Assembly (NCBI RefSeq): GCF_000426345.1
Contig: NZ_AUFE01000023.1
Coordinates: forward strand, 1-64,000
Reading direction: 5' to 3'
DNA from: Cupriavidus phytohabitans
Lineage (GTDB): Bacteria; Pseudomonadota; Gammaproteobacteria; Burkholderiales; Burkholderiaceae
Length of the DNA: 64,000 nucleotides
Positions 37,780 to 46,532 of the stretch are shown here, piece after piece. The number at the start of each line of letters is the position of its first letter. The stretch's first letter is position 1. Below the pieces are notes generated by a model. It searched no databases. It was not told the DNA's origin and saw nothing but the letters and a program-made list of their open reading frames with translations. The position numbers were made by a program, and so were the translations under genes.

Positions 37780-38508
37780 CTATGAGAGGAAACGCGCAAA
37801 CCCGCTTACCGGCTCCCGTTCGGTGGCCAGGCGGTTTTCCGGCGCGTCCGGATCCGCAAACCCCAGCGACATGCCGCACACCACCATTTCTTCGGGTGGC
37901 AGCAGCAAATGGCTGCCAATGATCTTGTGGAACTGCGTGAACGCCGCCTGCGGGCAGGTATCCAGCCCGCGCCCCCGCGCGGCAACCATGATGCTTTGCA
38001 GGAACATGCCGTAGTCGAGCCAGCTGCCCTGCTCCATGATGCGATCGATGGTGAAGATCATGCCCACCGGCGCATCGAAGAAACGGAAATTGCGCGCGTG
38101 CTGCTCATGCATGCGCGCCTTGTCCTCGCGGCTGATCTCAAGCAGGCCATACAGGTCCCAGCCCACCTTGCGCCGCCTCGCCAGGTACGGGTTGGCCCAT
38201 TCGCGGGGATAGTACGGGTATTCCTCCAGGTACTTGGCATCGCGCTCAGGGTCGTCGTAAGCGGCAAGGACATCGGCGCACAGCTTTGCCTTGGCCTCGC
38301 CCGACAGGACATAGACCCGCCAAGGCTGCGTATTGGTGCCGGAGGGGGCGCGGCTGGCGACGGCCAGGATCTCTTCCACGGTCTCGCGCGGCACGGGCGT
38401 ATCGAGAAAGGCCGGCACCGAACGCCGCGTCAGGATCGCGCGATCCACACACGCCACGGCGTCCTGCGAACCCGGTTGCATCTCGAGGGACATCTTGTTC
38501 GTCTCCAT
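37780..38508 (-). CDS. nitroreductase family protein
   Basis: A 242-residue FMN-dependent nitroreductase-like oxidoreductase. Family marks are the N-terminal AILTRRSVPAFLDTPVP, SRAPSGTNTQPWRVYVLSG for FMN phosphate binding, and the C-terminal GMSLGFADPDAPENRL. It lacks extra domains. ATG 38508 follows GAGGGCGGGGCG and lies 10 bp after the thioesterase stop, consistent with one operon. The substrate (quinone, nitroaromatic or enoate) is unknown. Confidence 0.9.
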   Translation of the reverse strand: METNKMSLEMQPGSQDAVACVDRAILTRRSVPAFLDTPVPRETVEEILAVASRAPSGTNTQPWRVYVLSGEAKAKLCADVLAAYDDPERDAKYLEEYPYYPREWANPYLARRRKVGWDLYGLLEISREDKARMHEQHARNFRFFDAPVGMIFTIDRIMEQGSWLDYGMFLQSIMVAARGRGLDTCPQAAFTQFHKIIGSHLLLPPEEMVVCGMSLGFADPDAPENRLATEREPVSGFARFLS

Positions 38509-38518
38509 CGCCCCGCCC

Positions 38519-38965
38519 TCACCCTTGCGCGCCTGCGACCGCCAGCGGCAGCAGCGCCTCGCGCAGCGGCGCCGGCAGCGGTACCGGCCGGCGCGTGGCG
38601 CGATCGACATAGACGTGGATGAAATGCCCCTGCGCGGCGGCAACCTCGTTGTCGCCGCTGAACAGGCCGACCTCATAGCGCACGCTCGACGTGCCGAGCC
38701 TGGCGACGCGCAAGCCTGCGACCACGGTCTCCGGGAAGCTGAGCGACGAGAAGTAATTGCACTGCGTCTCGATCACCAGCCCGATGGTCTTGCCCGACTC
38801 GAGATCGAGCGCCCCCTGCCGGATCAGGTAGGTATTCACCACGGTGTCAAAATAACTGTAGTAGACAACGTTGTTAACGTGGCCATAGACATCGTTATCC
38901 ATCCAACGCGTCGTGATCGGCTGGAAGTACGGATAGGCACTGCGCGGCTCGGCTTGTGGTTTCAT
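38519..38965 (-). CDS. hotdog-fold acyl-CoA thioesterase
   Basis: A 148-residue protein of the 4-hydroxybenzoyl-CoA thioesterase/YbgC class. The signature RWMDNDVYGHVNNVVYYSYF (about residues 20-39) contains the catalytic Asp in DNDVYGHVNN. It should hydrolyse short or aromatic acyl-CoA in the cytoplasm. ATG 38965 (MKPQAEPR) is chosen over the longer frame to 39049. It lies in a minus-strand run with an EamA permease upstream and a nitroreductase downstream. Confidence 0.88.
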   Translation of the reverse strand: MKPQAEPRSAYPYFQPITTRWMDNDVYGHVNNVVYYSYFDTVVNTYLIRQGALDLESGKTIGLVIETQCNYFSSLSFPETVVAGLRVARLGTSSVRYEVGLFSGDNEVAAAQGHFIHVYVDRATRRPVPLPAPLREALLPLAVAGAQG

Positions 38966-39062
38966 GGGGCGAGGAAGGAACTGGGCAGGAACGGAAAGTG
39001 GAATCGGAGTGCGCCAGGGCAACTGTTGACGCGTTCGCAACCGCAACACGAACGCACCAGCG

Positions 39063-39989
39063 CTACCTGCGGATGACCAGTGCCACGCCTAACGCAGCAA
39101 GCACCATGCCGGCGGCGGCGAGCGGCGGGAAGCGTTCGCCGAAGAGCAGCCAGGCCATCACGGCGGTGGTCGGTGGCGTCAGATACATGAGGCTAGACAC
39201 CCTGGTCGCCGCACCTTGGCGGATCAGCAGGAACAGCAGCGAGATGGCGCCGATCGACAACGCCACCACCAACCACGCCAGCGCGCCGATCATGGCGGCG
39301 GTCCACTGCACTTCGCGGGTCTCGAACAGGAACATGAACGGCAGGCAGGCCAGCGCGGCGGCGCCGAACTGGATCACGGATCCCATGCGCAGGTCGAACA
39401 CCGGGCAGAAGTGCTTCTGGTAGACGGTGCCGACGGTAATGCTGATCAGCGCGCCGACCGCCAGCGCCAGGCCTGCCGGCGTCAGCGCGCTGGTGCCGAG
39501 CTTGTTGGCCACCACCAGCGCCACGCCGGCGATGCCCAGCAGCAAGCCCAGCCACTGGTGCCCGCTGATGCGCTCGCCCAGCCGTGCGGCGATCAGCGCG
39601 GTCAGGATCGGCTGCATGCCTGCGATCAGCGCCGACACGCCGGCCGGCATGCCGAGCCTGATCGCCGCCCACACGCCGCCGAGGTAGCCGGCCTGCAGCA
39701 GCAAGCCCGCCACGGCAAGATGGCCGACCATGCGCCAGTCGGCATGCGCCGTGCCCGCCGCGCGCGGCAACGGCACGCCGGCCAGCAGCACGAACGGCAC
39801 CATCAGCACCAGCACGCCGACAAAGCGCAGAAACAGGAATGTCATCGGTTCCGCGTACGGCATGCCGTACTTGGCGACGATGAAGCCGGTGCTCCAGATC
39901 AGCACGAACAGCCACGGCATCGCCGCCACCCATGCCGTCCGGCGGGCGGCGGCATCGGCCGTGCGGCCGGGTTCTGCGGCGGCGCTCAT
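39063..39989 (-). CDS. EamA/DMT-superfamily permease
   Basis: A 308-residue inner-membrane protein with about ten hydrophobic segments arranged as two EamA repeats (first WLFVLIWSTGFIVAKYG; second GLALAVGALISITVGTVYQ; final PPTTAVMAWLLFGERFP). Members export amino acids or metabolites; the substrate is unknown. The ATG overlaps the stop of the upstream deacetylase gene by ATGA, so translation is coupled. Confidence 0.9.
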   Translation of the reverse strand: MSAAAEPGRTADAAARRTAWVAAMPWLFVLIWSTGFIVAKYGMPYAEPMTFLFLRFVGVLVLMVPFVLLAGVPLPRAAGTAHADWRMVGHLAVAGLLLQAGYLGGVWAAIRLGMPAGVSALIAGMQPILTALIAARLGERISGHQWLGLLLGIAGVALVVANKLGTSALTPAGLALAVGALISITVGTVYQKHFCPVFDLRMGSVIQFGAAALACLPFMFLFETREVQWTAAMIGALAWLVVALSIGAISLLFLLIRQGAATRVSSLMYLTPPTTAVMAWLLFGERFPPLAAAGMVLAALGVALVIRR

Positions 39990-40906
39990 GACGCCGCCGC
40001 CAGCACGCCGTGGCGGGCATGGTATTGCGCGGCCAGGCGCACGGTCTGCGCATGGACCGCGACCGTGTCTTCGATCTGGTTACCGTAGCCGCCGGCCATC
40101 GCCACCGCTACCGGGAGGCCACGCGCCATGGCGGCGTCGAATACCAGCCGGTCACGCCGTGCCAAACCAGCGAAGGTCAGTTTGAGCCGCCCGAGCCGGT
40201 CGCCCTCGTGCGGATCGGCGCCGGCCAGGTAGATCAGCAGGTCGGGCGCGAAGCGGCTGAACAGCGTATCCAGCGCCACCTGCAACGAATGCGCATAGGC
40301 GTCGTCGTCGCAGCCGTCCGGCAGCCCGACGTCGAGGTCGCTGGCTTCCTTGCGGAACGGATAGTTCTTCTCGCCGTGCAGCGACAGCGTGAACGCAGAG
40401 GGATCGCCTTGCAGGATCGACGCCGTGCCGTTGCCCTGGTGCACGTCGAGATCGACCACCGCCACGCGGCGCACGTCGCCGTCGCGCTGCAGCACGCGCG
40501 CCGCGATGGCCGCGTCGTTGAACACGCAGAAGCCGCCACCCTTGTCGGCATACGCGTGGTGCGTGCCGCCGGCGAGGTTCACGGCAATGCCTTCGCGCAA
40601 GGCTGCCCGGCACGCTTCAATGGTGGCGCCGGCGGAGCGCCGCGAGCGCTCGACCATGGCTTCGGACCACGGGAAGCCGATTTCGCGCTGGCGGGCAGCA
40701 TCCAGCGTGCCATCGGAAGCGGCCTGGACGTATTCCGGCGTATGCGCCAGCAGCAGCGCATCGTCGCCGGCGCGCGGCGCCTCGGCCAGGCGCAAGCCAG
40801 GGATCTGGGTTGCAACTGTGTCGCGCAGCATGCTGTACTTGCGCATCGGGAAACGGTGTCCCGGCGGCAGCGGCAACACGAAATGGTCGGCGTAGAAGGC
40901 AAGCAT
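39986..40906 (-). CDS. histone deacetylase family protein
   Basis: A 306-residue class II HDAC/acetoin-utilisation-type zinc hydrolase. Catalytic features are the tandem His in GGTHHAYADKGGGFCVFND, zinc ligands in DLDVHQGNGTAS and LAGADPHEGDRLG, and the C-terminal GGYG. In bacteria such enzymes deacetylate small amides such as acetylpolyamines or protein lysines; the substrate is not known. ATG 40906 (MLAFYADHFVLPLPPGHRFP) is the family start. It is the first gene of a four-gene minus-strand run. Confidence 0.9.
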   Translation of the reverse strand: MLAFYADHFVLPLPPGHRFPMRKYSMLRDTVATQIPGLRLAEAPRAGDDALLLAHTPEYVQAASDGTLDAARQREIGFPWSEAMVERSRRSAGATIEACRAALREGIAVNLAGGTHHAYADKGGGFCVFNDAAIAARVLQRDGDVRRVAVVDLDVHQGNGTASILQGDPSAFTLSLHGEKNYPFRKEASDLDVGLPDGCDDDAYAHSLQVALDTLFSRFAPDLLIYLAGADPHEGDRLGRLKLTFAGLARRDRLVFDAAMARGLPVAVAMAGGYGNQIEDTVAVHAQTVRLAAQYHARHGVLAAAS

Positions 40907-41063
40907 GGATCGGCCTGTGCGGTTCTGTTCACGTCTTGTCGGTTTCGCAGGCGGCGGCCAGCCGTACAGCGAGGGAATCCGCGATGGTAGCACCGCTCAC
41001 CGCACCTCGCCGCCTAGCCAAAATGGCTGCTGCGGCACAAATACCAGCACAGCGGCCCAATAT

Positions 41064-41115
41064 TTTTGTGCAACGCACAAAATGCGCTTGACATTAAACC
41101 TGGCTTCCCTAGAAT
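41064..41115 (+). promoter_or_regulatory. phaP promoter with palindromic operator
   Basis: TTGACA (41088-41093), 16-bp spacer and TAGAAT (41110-41115). Just upstream is the perfect dyad TTTTGTGC-AAC-GCACAAAA (41064-41082), ending 5 bp before the -35, a likely site for the repressor PhaR. The predicted leader is about 145 nt. The remainder of 40907-41265 has no gene. Confidence 0.7.
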
Positions 41116-41265
41116 TGGAATTGTTGCGGCGCATCAAACCATCGGGCGCGGCACACAACCACCCACCTACGCCTGGGCTGGCCGAAGCGGGACACACCGT
41201 CACGGCCTTGACATCTAGGCGGCTTATTTTTGCTTGACCTTGAAGTTCACCACTGGAGACCAGCA

Positions 41266-41844
41266 ATGATCCTGACCCCGGAACAAGTCGCAGCAGCGCA
41301 AAAAGCAAACCTGGAAACGCTGTTCGGCCTGACTACCAAGGCATTTGAAGGCGTCGAAAAGCTTGTCGAACTGAACCTGCAGGTCGTGAAGACCACGTTG
41401 GCCGAAAACGTGGAAAATGCCAAGAAGGCCCTGTCGGCCAAGGACGCACAGGAACTGCTGGCCCTGCAGGCCGCAGCCGTGCAGCCGGTCGCCGAGAAGA
41501 CCCTGGCTTACACCCGTCACCTGTACGAAATCGCTTCGGAAACCCAGAGCGAGTTCACCAAGGTGGCCGAGGCCCAACTGGCCGAAGGCTCGAAGAACGT
41601 GCAGGCGCTGGTCGAGAACTTCGCCAAGAACGCCCCGGCCGGTTCGGAATCGACCGTGGCCATCGTGAAGTCGGCGATCTCGGCTGCCAACAACGCCTAC
41701 GAGTCGGTGCAGAAGGCGACCAAGCAAGCCGTGGAAATCGCTGAAACCAACTTCCAGGCCGCTGCTTCCGCCGCCACCAAGGCTGCCCAGCAAGCCAGCG
41801 CCACGGCCCGTACGGCCACGGCGAAGAAGGCTACGGTTGCCTGA
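41266..41844 (+). CDS. phaP: phasin PhaP
   Basis: A 192-residue amphipathic all-helical protein that coats polyhydroxyalkanoate granules and sets their size. The sequence ([20 protein letters not shown], then [20 protein letters not shown]) is nearly that of C. necator PhaP1, with a few substitutions recalled in the C-terminal half. The C-terminus is Ala/Thr/Lys-rich ([17 protein letters not shown]). CTGGAGACCAGCA precedes the ATG. Phasin genes of this type are repressed by PhaR until granules form; the dyad at 41064-41082 fits this. Confidence 0.97.
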   Translation: MILTPEQVAAAQKANLETLFGLTTKAFEGVEKLVELNLQVVKTTLAENVENAKKALSAKDAQELLALQAAAVQPVAEKTLAYTRHLYEIASETQSEFTKVAEAQLAEGSKNVQALVENFAKNAPAGSESTVAIVKSAISAANNAYESVQKATKQAVEIAETNFQAAASAATKAAQQASATARTATAKKATVA

Positions 41845-42024
41845 TAGCTGTTTGCCTTGACGATGGACCGGCTCCGGCCGGTCCGTTGGCAAAGCGCATT
41901 GATACGGCATCTTGCCGGTGCGTTTTGCCAACGATGATGGTGGTGTCCCGACCGAGGATAGCGGCACTGCCTAGTCTGCCGATGTCTCCTCGGTACCGCG
42001 GTCTCCTTGTCCAAAGGTATCGTT

Positions 42025-42058
42025 AAAGCCTGGCCTGCAGAGGCCGGGCTTTTTTTTT
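42025..42058 (+). terminator. rho-independent terminator of phaP
   Basis: Stem AAAGCCTGGCCT (42025-42036) and AGGCCGGGCTTT with loop GCAG and one mismatch, followed by eight or more T. Confidence 0.85.
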
Positions 42059-42157
42059 GCCCGTTTCGTTCTTCCTTCCCGCTTGTATAAGGCCCCGCCC
42101 CGCTGGCTCCATCCGTTGGTGGGTTTGACTTCTGGCGGTTAATTGCATTAACAGGGC

Positions 42158-42185
42158 AAAAAAGAACCCGCCCGAAGGCGGGTTC
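42158..42185 (-). terminator. rho-independent terminator of the pyruvate dehydrogenase operon
   Basis: Stem GAACCCGCC (42164-42172) and GGCGGGTTC (42177-42185), loop CGAA; on the minus strand a T6 run follows. Confidence 0.9.
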
Positions 42186-42205
42186 TGCGTTTCCGTCGGG
42201 AACGC

Positions 42206-43972
42206 TCAGCGCTTGCGCGGCGGCGGCACGTCGGTACACGTGCCTTCGTAGATCTCCGCCGCCATGCCGATCGATTCGCCCAGCGTCGGGTGCGGGTGGA
42301 TGGTCTTGCCGATATCCACCGCATCCGCGCCCATCTCGATCGCCAGGCACACTTCGCTGATCAGGTCGCCGGCATGCATACCGACGATACCGCCGCCGAT
42401 CACGCGATGCGTTTCCTCGTCGAAGATCAGCTTGGTAAAGCCCTCGTCGCGGCCGTTGGCAATGGCGCGGCCCGAAGCGGCCCACGGGAACACACCCTTG
42501 CTGTACTTGATGCCCTGCGCCTTGCACTCGTCTTCGGTCAGGCCGGCCCAGGCCACTTCCGGATCGGTAAAGGCCACCGACGGGATCTGCTTGGCATCGA
42601 AGAATGCCTTCTCGCCATGCGCGGCTTCCGCGGCCACGTGGGCTTCATGCACCGCCTTGTGCGCCAGCATCGGCTGGCCCACGACGTCGCCGATCGCGAA
42701 GATATGCGGCACGTTGGTGCGCATCTGCTTGTCGACGTTGATAAAGCCGCGGTCGGTCACGGCCACGCCCGCCTTCTCGGCGGCGATGCGCTTGCCGTTG
42801 GGCGCGCGGCCCACCGACACCAGCACCAGGTCGTAGCGCTGCGCCTCGGACGGCGCCTGCTCGCCCTCGAACTTGACGTAGATGCCATCCGGCTTGGCTT
42901 CCACCCCGACGGTCTTGGTATTCAGCATGACCTTGCCGAAGCGGTCCTTGTTCTTCTTTTCCCAGACCTTGACCAAATCGCGGTCGGCACCGCCCATCAG
43001 GCCCGGCAGCATTTCGACGACATCGATCTCGGCGCCCAGCGTGCTGTACACCGTGGCCATTTCCAGACCGATGATGCCACCGCCGATGACCAGCATCTTG
43101 TTGGGCACTTCCGGCAGTTCGAGCGCGCCGGTCGAGTCGACGATGCGCGGGTCTTCCGGAATGAACGGCAGCTTCACCGGCTGGCTGCCGGCGGCAATGA
43201 TGGCCTTCTCGAAGCGGATCACGGTCTTCTTGCCAGTGCTGCGCTTGCCCTCGCCCTCGGTCAGCTCGACTTCCATGTGGTGCGGATCGAGGAAGTTGCC
43301 GATGCCGCGCACCACCTGCACCTTGCGCGCCTTGGCCATGCCGGCCAGGCCGCCGGTCAGCTTGCCGACTACCTGGTTCTTGTAGTGGCGCAGGCCGTCG
43401 AGGTCGATCTTGGCTTCGCCGAACAGGATGCCGTGGGCGGCCAGCGCCTTGGCTTCGTCGATCACGGCGGCGTTGTGCAGCAGCGCCTTGGAGGGGATGC
43501 AGCCCACGTTCAGGCAGACGCCGCCAAGCGTGCTGTAGCGTTCCACCAGCACCGTGTTCATGCCCAGGTCGGCAGCACGGAAGGCGGCCGAGTAGCCGCC
43601 AGGGCCAGCGCCCAGCACCAGCATGTCGCACTGGATGTCGGCACCGCCGCCATGCGTTGCCGCGGCCGGTGCCGCGGCGGCCGGCGCAGGGGCCGGAGCC
43701 GGAGCTTGAGCGGGCGCCGGTGCAGCGGCGGCTGCCTGGGCCTCCACGGTGCAGATCACCGCGCCCTGGCCGACCTTGTCGCCCACCTTGACCTTGACCT
43801 CCACCACCTTGCCTGCTGCCGACGACGGCACGTCCATGCTCGCCTTGTCGGACTCCAGCACGATCAGGGACTGCTCCAGCTCGACCGTATCGCCGGCCTT
43901 GACCAGTACCTCGATCACTTCCACCGCGTCGAAATCGCCGATATCCGGCACCTTGACTTCGATCACACTCAT
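42206..43972 (-). CDS. lpdA: dihydrolipoyl dehydrogenase (E3) with N-terminal lipoyl domain
   Basis: A 588-residue E3 of the pyruvate dehydrogenase complex. Residues 1-80 form a lipoyl domain ([14 protein letters not shown] with the lipoylated Lys), followed by an Ala/Pro-rich linker and the FAD/NAD disulphide oxidoreductase. The redox pair is in [13 protein letters not shown], the NAD-binding motif is [12 protein letters not shown], and the C-terminal HPHPTLGES carries the active-site His. It reoxidises dihydrolipoyl groups and makes NADH. It is the last gene of the operon and is 33 bp after the proteasome-like gene. Confidence 0.96.
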   Translation of the reverse strand: MSVIEVKVPDIGDFDAVEVIEVLVKAGDTVELEQSLIVLESDKASMDVPSSAAGKVVEVKVKVGDKVGQGAVICTVEAQAAAAAPAPAQAPAPAPAPAAAAPAAATHGGGADIQCDMLVLGAGPGGYSAAFRAADLGMNTVLVERYSTLGGVCLNVGCIPSKALLHNAAVIDEAKALAAHGILFGEAKIDLDGLRHYKNQVVGKLTGGLAGMAKARKVQVVRGIGNFLDPHHMEVELTEGEGKRSTGKKTVIRFEKAIIAAGSQPVKLPFIPEDPRIVDSTGALELPEVPNKMLVIGGGIIGLEMATVYSTLGAEIDVVEMLPGLMGGADRDLVKVWEKKNKDRFGKVMLNTKTVGVEAKPDGIYVKFEGEQAPSEAQRYDLVLVSVGRAPNGKRIAAEKAGVAVTDRGFINVDKQMRTNVPHIFAIGDVVGQPMLAHKAVHEAHVAAEAAHGEKAFFDAKQIPSVAFTDPEVAWAGLTEDECKAQGIKYSKGVFPWAASGRAIANGRDEGFTKLIFDEETHRVIGGGIVGMHAGDLISEVCLAIEMGADAVDIGKTIHPHPTLGESIGMAAEIYEGTCTDVPPPRKR

Positions 43973-44005
43973 ATTTGCTCCTCAATACGCGCCCGCCTCT
44001 CGGCT

Positions 44006-44635
44006 TCAGGGCGCGCCGTCGTTGTTGGTTGCCGCATCCGCCCCCGGGGCTGCGCCATTGTCTGCTTCGTGCAGCTGGACCGTATGGACCTCGATCGGCC
44101 CCGATGAACTCTTGTCGAACTCCACGCCCGCATCGACGCCGATGCGCGCGATCTCGCCCGCATCCAGGTCCGGCCGGTCATACACCGCGTGCATTGCGCC
44201 CAGCGCGTAGTTGCGGCCCGAGCCGATGCCCCAGAAGCGGTCGAACGAAAACACCTCGCGATACGAGTAGACGCCGAAGATGCCCGCCGGATTGGCGATC
44301 AGGCAGACGATCTGCGACGACTCGTAGGGATCGTCCTCGTCTTCCTTGGTGTTGACGAAGTAGTCCGTCTTCAGCTTCTCATGCACCTTCAGGAAGGTGC
44401 GGAACACGTCGTCGCGCGAGCCCAGCCTGCACTCCTCACCCAGGCCAGCCAGCAGCGTGCGCATGACCGGGAAGTGCGCGGTCGTCCCGGCCAGCGCGAT
44501 AAAGCCGTCGCCGACCGGAAAGACCTTCTGGTTGCGCTCATACGCGCGCGACAGCCGCGTATCGCCGAAGGTGACCAGCGCGTCCGCCGCGATCGCCACC
44601 TCGGCGCCCTTCTTGACGACAACACAGGTAGTCAT
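44006..44635 (-). CDS. betaproteobacterial proteasome homologue (BPH-type Ntn hydrolase)
   Basis: A 209-residue proteasome-beta/HslV-like Ntn hydrolase. Removal of Met1 would expose Thr2 (MTTCVVVKKGAEVAIAADAL) as the nucleophile, and the following strand, ADALVTFGDTRLS and GDGFIALAGTTAHFPVMRTL match the fold. It differs clearly from HslV, which carries TTIVSVRR-type starts and is paired with hslU; no ATPase gene is near. Betaproteobacteria are known to carry such a homologue, named BPH. It lies between the E2 and E3 genes (59 bp and 33 bp gaps), so it should be made with pyruvate dehydrogenase. Its target is unknown. The C-terminal tail after about residue 185 is low-complexity. Confidence 0.75.
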   Translation of the reverse strand: MTTCVVVKKGAEVAIAADALVTFGDTRLSRAYERNQKVFPVGDGFIALAGTTAHFPVMRTLLAGLGEECRLGSRDDVFRTFLKVHEKLKTDYFVNTKEDEDDPYESSQIVCLIANPAGIFGVYSYREVFSFDRFWGIGSGRNYALGAMHAVYDRPDLDAGEIARIGVDAGVEFDKSSSGPIEVHTVQLHEADNGAAPGADAATNNDGAP

Positions 44636-44694
44636 GGCTCGCTCCTATCGTCCGGCTTGGGCGCACACCGGCAATGCCGGTGCGCGCTGCCGAG

Positions 44695-46365
44695 TTAGAG
44701 CAGGATACGGCGGAAGTCCGCCAGCAGTTGCGCGAAGTACGTGTTGAAGCGCGCGGCCTCGGCGCCGTCGATGACGCGATGGTCCCACGACAGCGACAGC
44801 GGCAGCGTCAGGCGCGGCGCAAACTGCTTGCCGTCCCACACCGGCTTCTGGAACGACTTGCACACGCCCATGATGGCCACTTCCGGCGCATTGATGATGG
44901 GCGTGAAGTACGTGCCGCCCAGGCCGCCCAGCGACGAGATCGAGAAGCAGCCGCCCTGCATCTGGTCCGGCTTGAGCTTGCCGTCGCGCGCCAGCTTGGC
45001 CAGCTCGCTCATTTCCTGGCTGATCTCCAGCACGCCCTTCTTGTCGGCGTCCTTGATCACCGGCACGACCAGGCCGTTCGGGGTGTCGGCGGCGAACCCG
45101 ATGTTGAAGTACTTTTTCAGCACCAGGTTGTCACCGTCGAGCGACGCATTGAAGTTCGGGAACTTCTTCAGCGCCGCGACCGTGGCCTTGATCATGAAGG
45201 CCAGCATGGTCACCTTGATGCCGGACTTTTCGTTTTCCTTGTTCAGCTGCACGCGGAAGGCTTCCAGCTCGGTGATGTCCGCTTCGTCATGGTTGGTGAC
45301 GTGCGGGATCATGACCCAGTTGCGGTGCAGGTTGGCGCCGGAAATCTTCTTGATGCGCGACAGGGCCTTGCTTTCCACCTCGCCGAAGCGGGTGAAATCG
45401 ACCTTCGGCCACGGCAGCAGGCCGAGCTCGCCACCGCCGCCGCCAGCCGCGGCAGCCTGGGCCGGCGCGGCGGCCTGGCCGGTCATCACGCCCTTGACGT
45501 AGTTCTGCACGTCCTGCTGGGTGATGCGGCCCTTGGGACCGGTGCCGGCCACGCGCGACACGTCGACGCCCAGCTCGCGCGCGAACTTGCGCACCGAGGG
45601 GCTGGCATGGGCGGTCTTGCCGCTTACGCCAGCGACGGCCGGTGCGACGGCAGCCGCTGCTGCCGGAGCCGGAGCTGCAACCGGTGCCGGGGCGGGCGCG
45701 CTGGCAGCCGCCGGTGCCGGAGCCGCCGCGGCAGCCGGAGCCGGTGCTGCGGCCGCGCCAGCGCCTTCCAGGATCAGCAGCAGCGTACCCTCGGACACGT
45801 TGTCGCCAACCTTGACCTTGACTTCCTTGACCACGCCGCCCTGCGGCGAGGGCACGTCCATGGTGGCCTTGTCGGACTCCAGCGTCACCAGCGCGTCTTC
45901 CGCGCTGATGGTGTCGCCCGGCTTGACGTGGACTTCGATGACCGGCACAGCGTCGTAGTCGCCGATATCAGGCACCTTGACTTCGATGGTGCCGCCACCG
46001 CTCGCGGCTGGGGCTGCCGCGGGAGCTGCTGCCGGCGCGGGAGCGGGCGCGGGCGCGGGTGCTGCGGCAGCCGGCGCCGGAGCCGGCGCTGCGGCCGTGG
46101 CAGGCGGTGCTGCAGAGGCCTCGTTGGCCGCTTCCAGCATCACCAGCACCGAGCCTTCGGACACGTTGTCGCCCACCTTGATGCGGACGTCCTTGACCAC
46201 GCCGGCCTGCGGCGAGGGCACGTCCATGGTGGCCTTGTCCGACTCCAGCGTCACCAGCGCGTCTTCCGCGTTGATGCTGTCGCCGGGTTTCACATGCACT
46301 TCGATGACGGGGACGGCGTCATAGTCGCCGATATCCGGCACCTTGATTTCAATTGCTTGACTCAT
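44695..46365 (-). CDS. aceF: pyruvate dehydrogenase E2, dihydrolipoamide acetyltransferase
   Basis: A 556-residue E2 with two lipoyl domains (residues about 1-77 and 118-195), each with the lipoyl motif [13 protein letters not shown], joined by long Ala/Pro linkers. A peripheral subunit-binding domain ([18 protein letters not shown], about 255-275) and a C-terminal catalytic domain follow; the active site is [17 protein letters not shown] near the end. The two lipoyl segments are nearly identical also at the DNA level. It transfers acetyl groups to CoA. The gene lies 167 bp after aceE. Confidence 0.96.
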   Translation of the reverse strand: MSQAIEIKVPDIGDYDAVPVIEVHVKPGDSINAEDALVTLESDKATMDVPSPQAGVVKDVRIKVGDNVSEGSVLVMLEAANEASAAPPATAAAPAPAPAAAAPAPAPAPAPAAAPAAAPAASGGGTIEVKVPDIGDYDAVPVIEVHVKPGDTISAEDALVTLESDKATMDVPSPQGGVVKEVKVKVGDNVSEGTLLLILEGAGAAAAPAPAAAAAPAPAAASAPAPAPVAAPAPAAAAAVAPAVAGVSGKTAHASPSVRKFARELGVDVSRVAGTGPKGRITQQDVQNYVKGVMTGQAAAPAQAAAAGGGGGELGLLPWPKVDFTRFGEVESKALSRIKKISGANLHRNWVMIPHVTNHDEADITELEAFRVQLNKENEKSGIKVTMLAFMIKATVAALKKFPNFNASLDGDNLVLKKYFNIGFAADTPNGLVVPVIKDADKKGVLEISQEMSELAKLARDGKLKPDQMQGGCFSISSLGGLGGTYFTPIINAPEVAIMGVCKSFQKPVWDGKQFAPRLTLPLSLSWDHRVIDGAEAARFNTYFAQLLADFRRILL

Positions 46366-46532
46366 ACAGTGTCTCCTGGGCAGGCCGGCGCGCGCGACAT
46401 CCGCAAGCGGCGAGATTACCTTCGCCGCCCGCTTCTGTCACGCCGCCATGCCGCAAGGCGCCAGCCGGCGGTTTGCCGGGGCGCCCGCGGCACGGCGTCG
46501 CCGTACTGCGGGGGTGGGTGCAGGCTGCCGGA

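Larger units (their letters stand above)
41845..42205. other. intergenic region between phaP and lpdA
   Basis: Holds the phaP terminator (42025-42058) and the lpdA terminator (42158-42185). A further stem GGACCGGC/GCCGGTCC near 41868-41886 directly after phaP lacks a T-run. No gene is seen. Confidence 0.6.

Noticed and set aside
41868-41886. Hairpin directly after phaP as its terminator.
   Set aside because: No T-run follows; the hairpin at 42025-42058 with a long T-run is the better terminator.
44006-44635. hslV, subunit of HslUV.
   Set aside because: The N-terminal strand and loop sequences differ from HslV and there is no hslU; the betaproteobacterial BPH group fits better.
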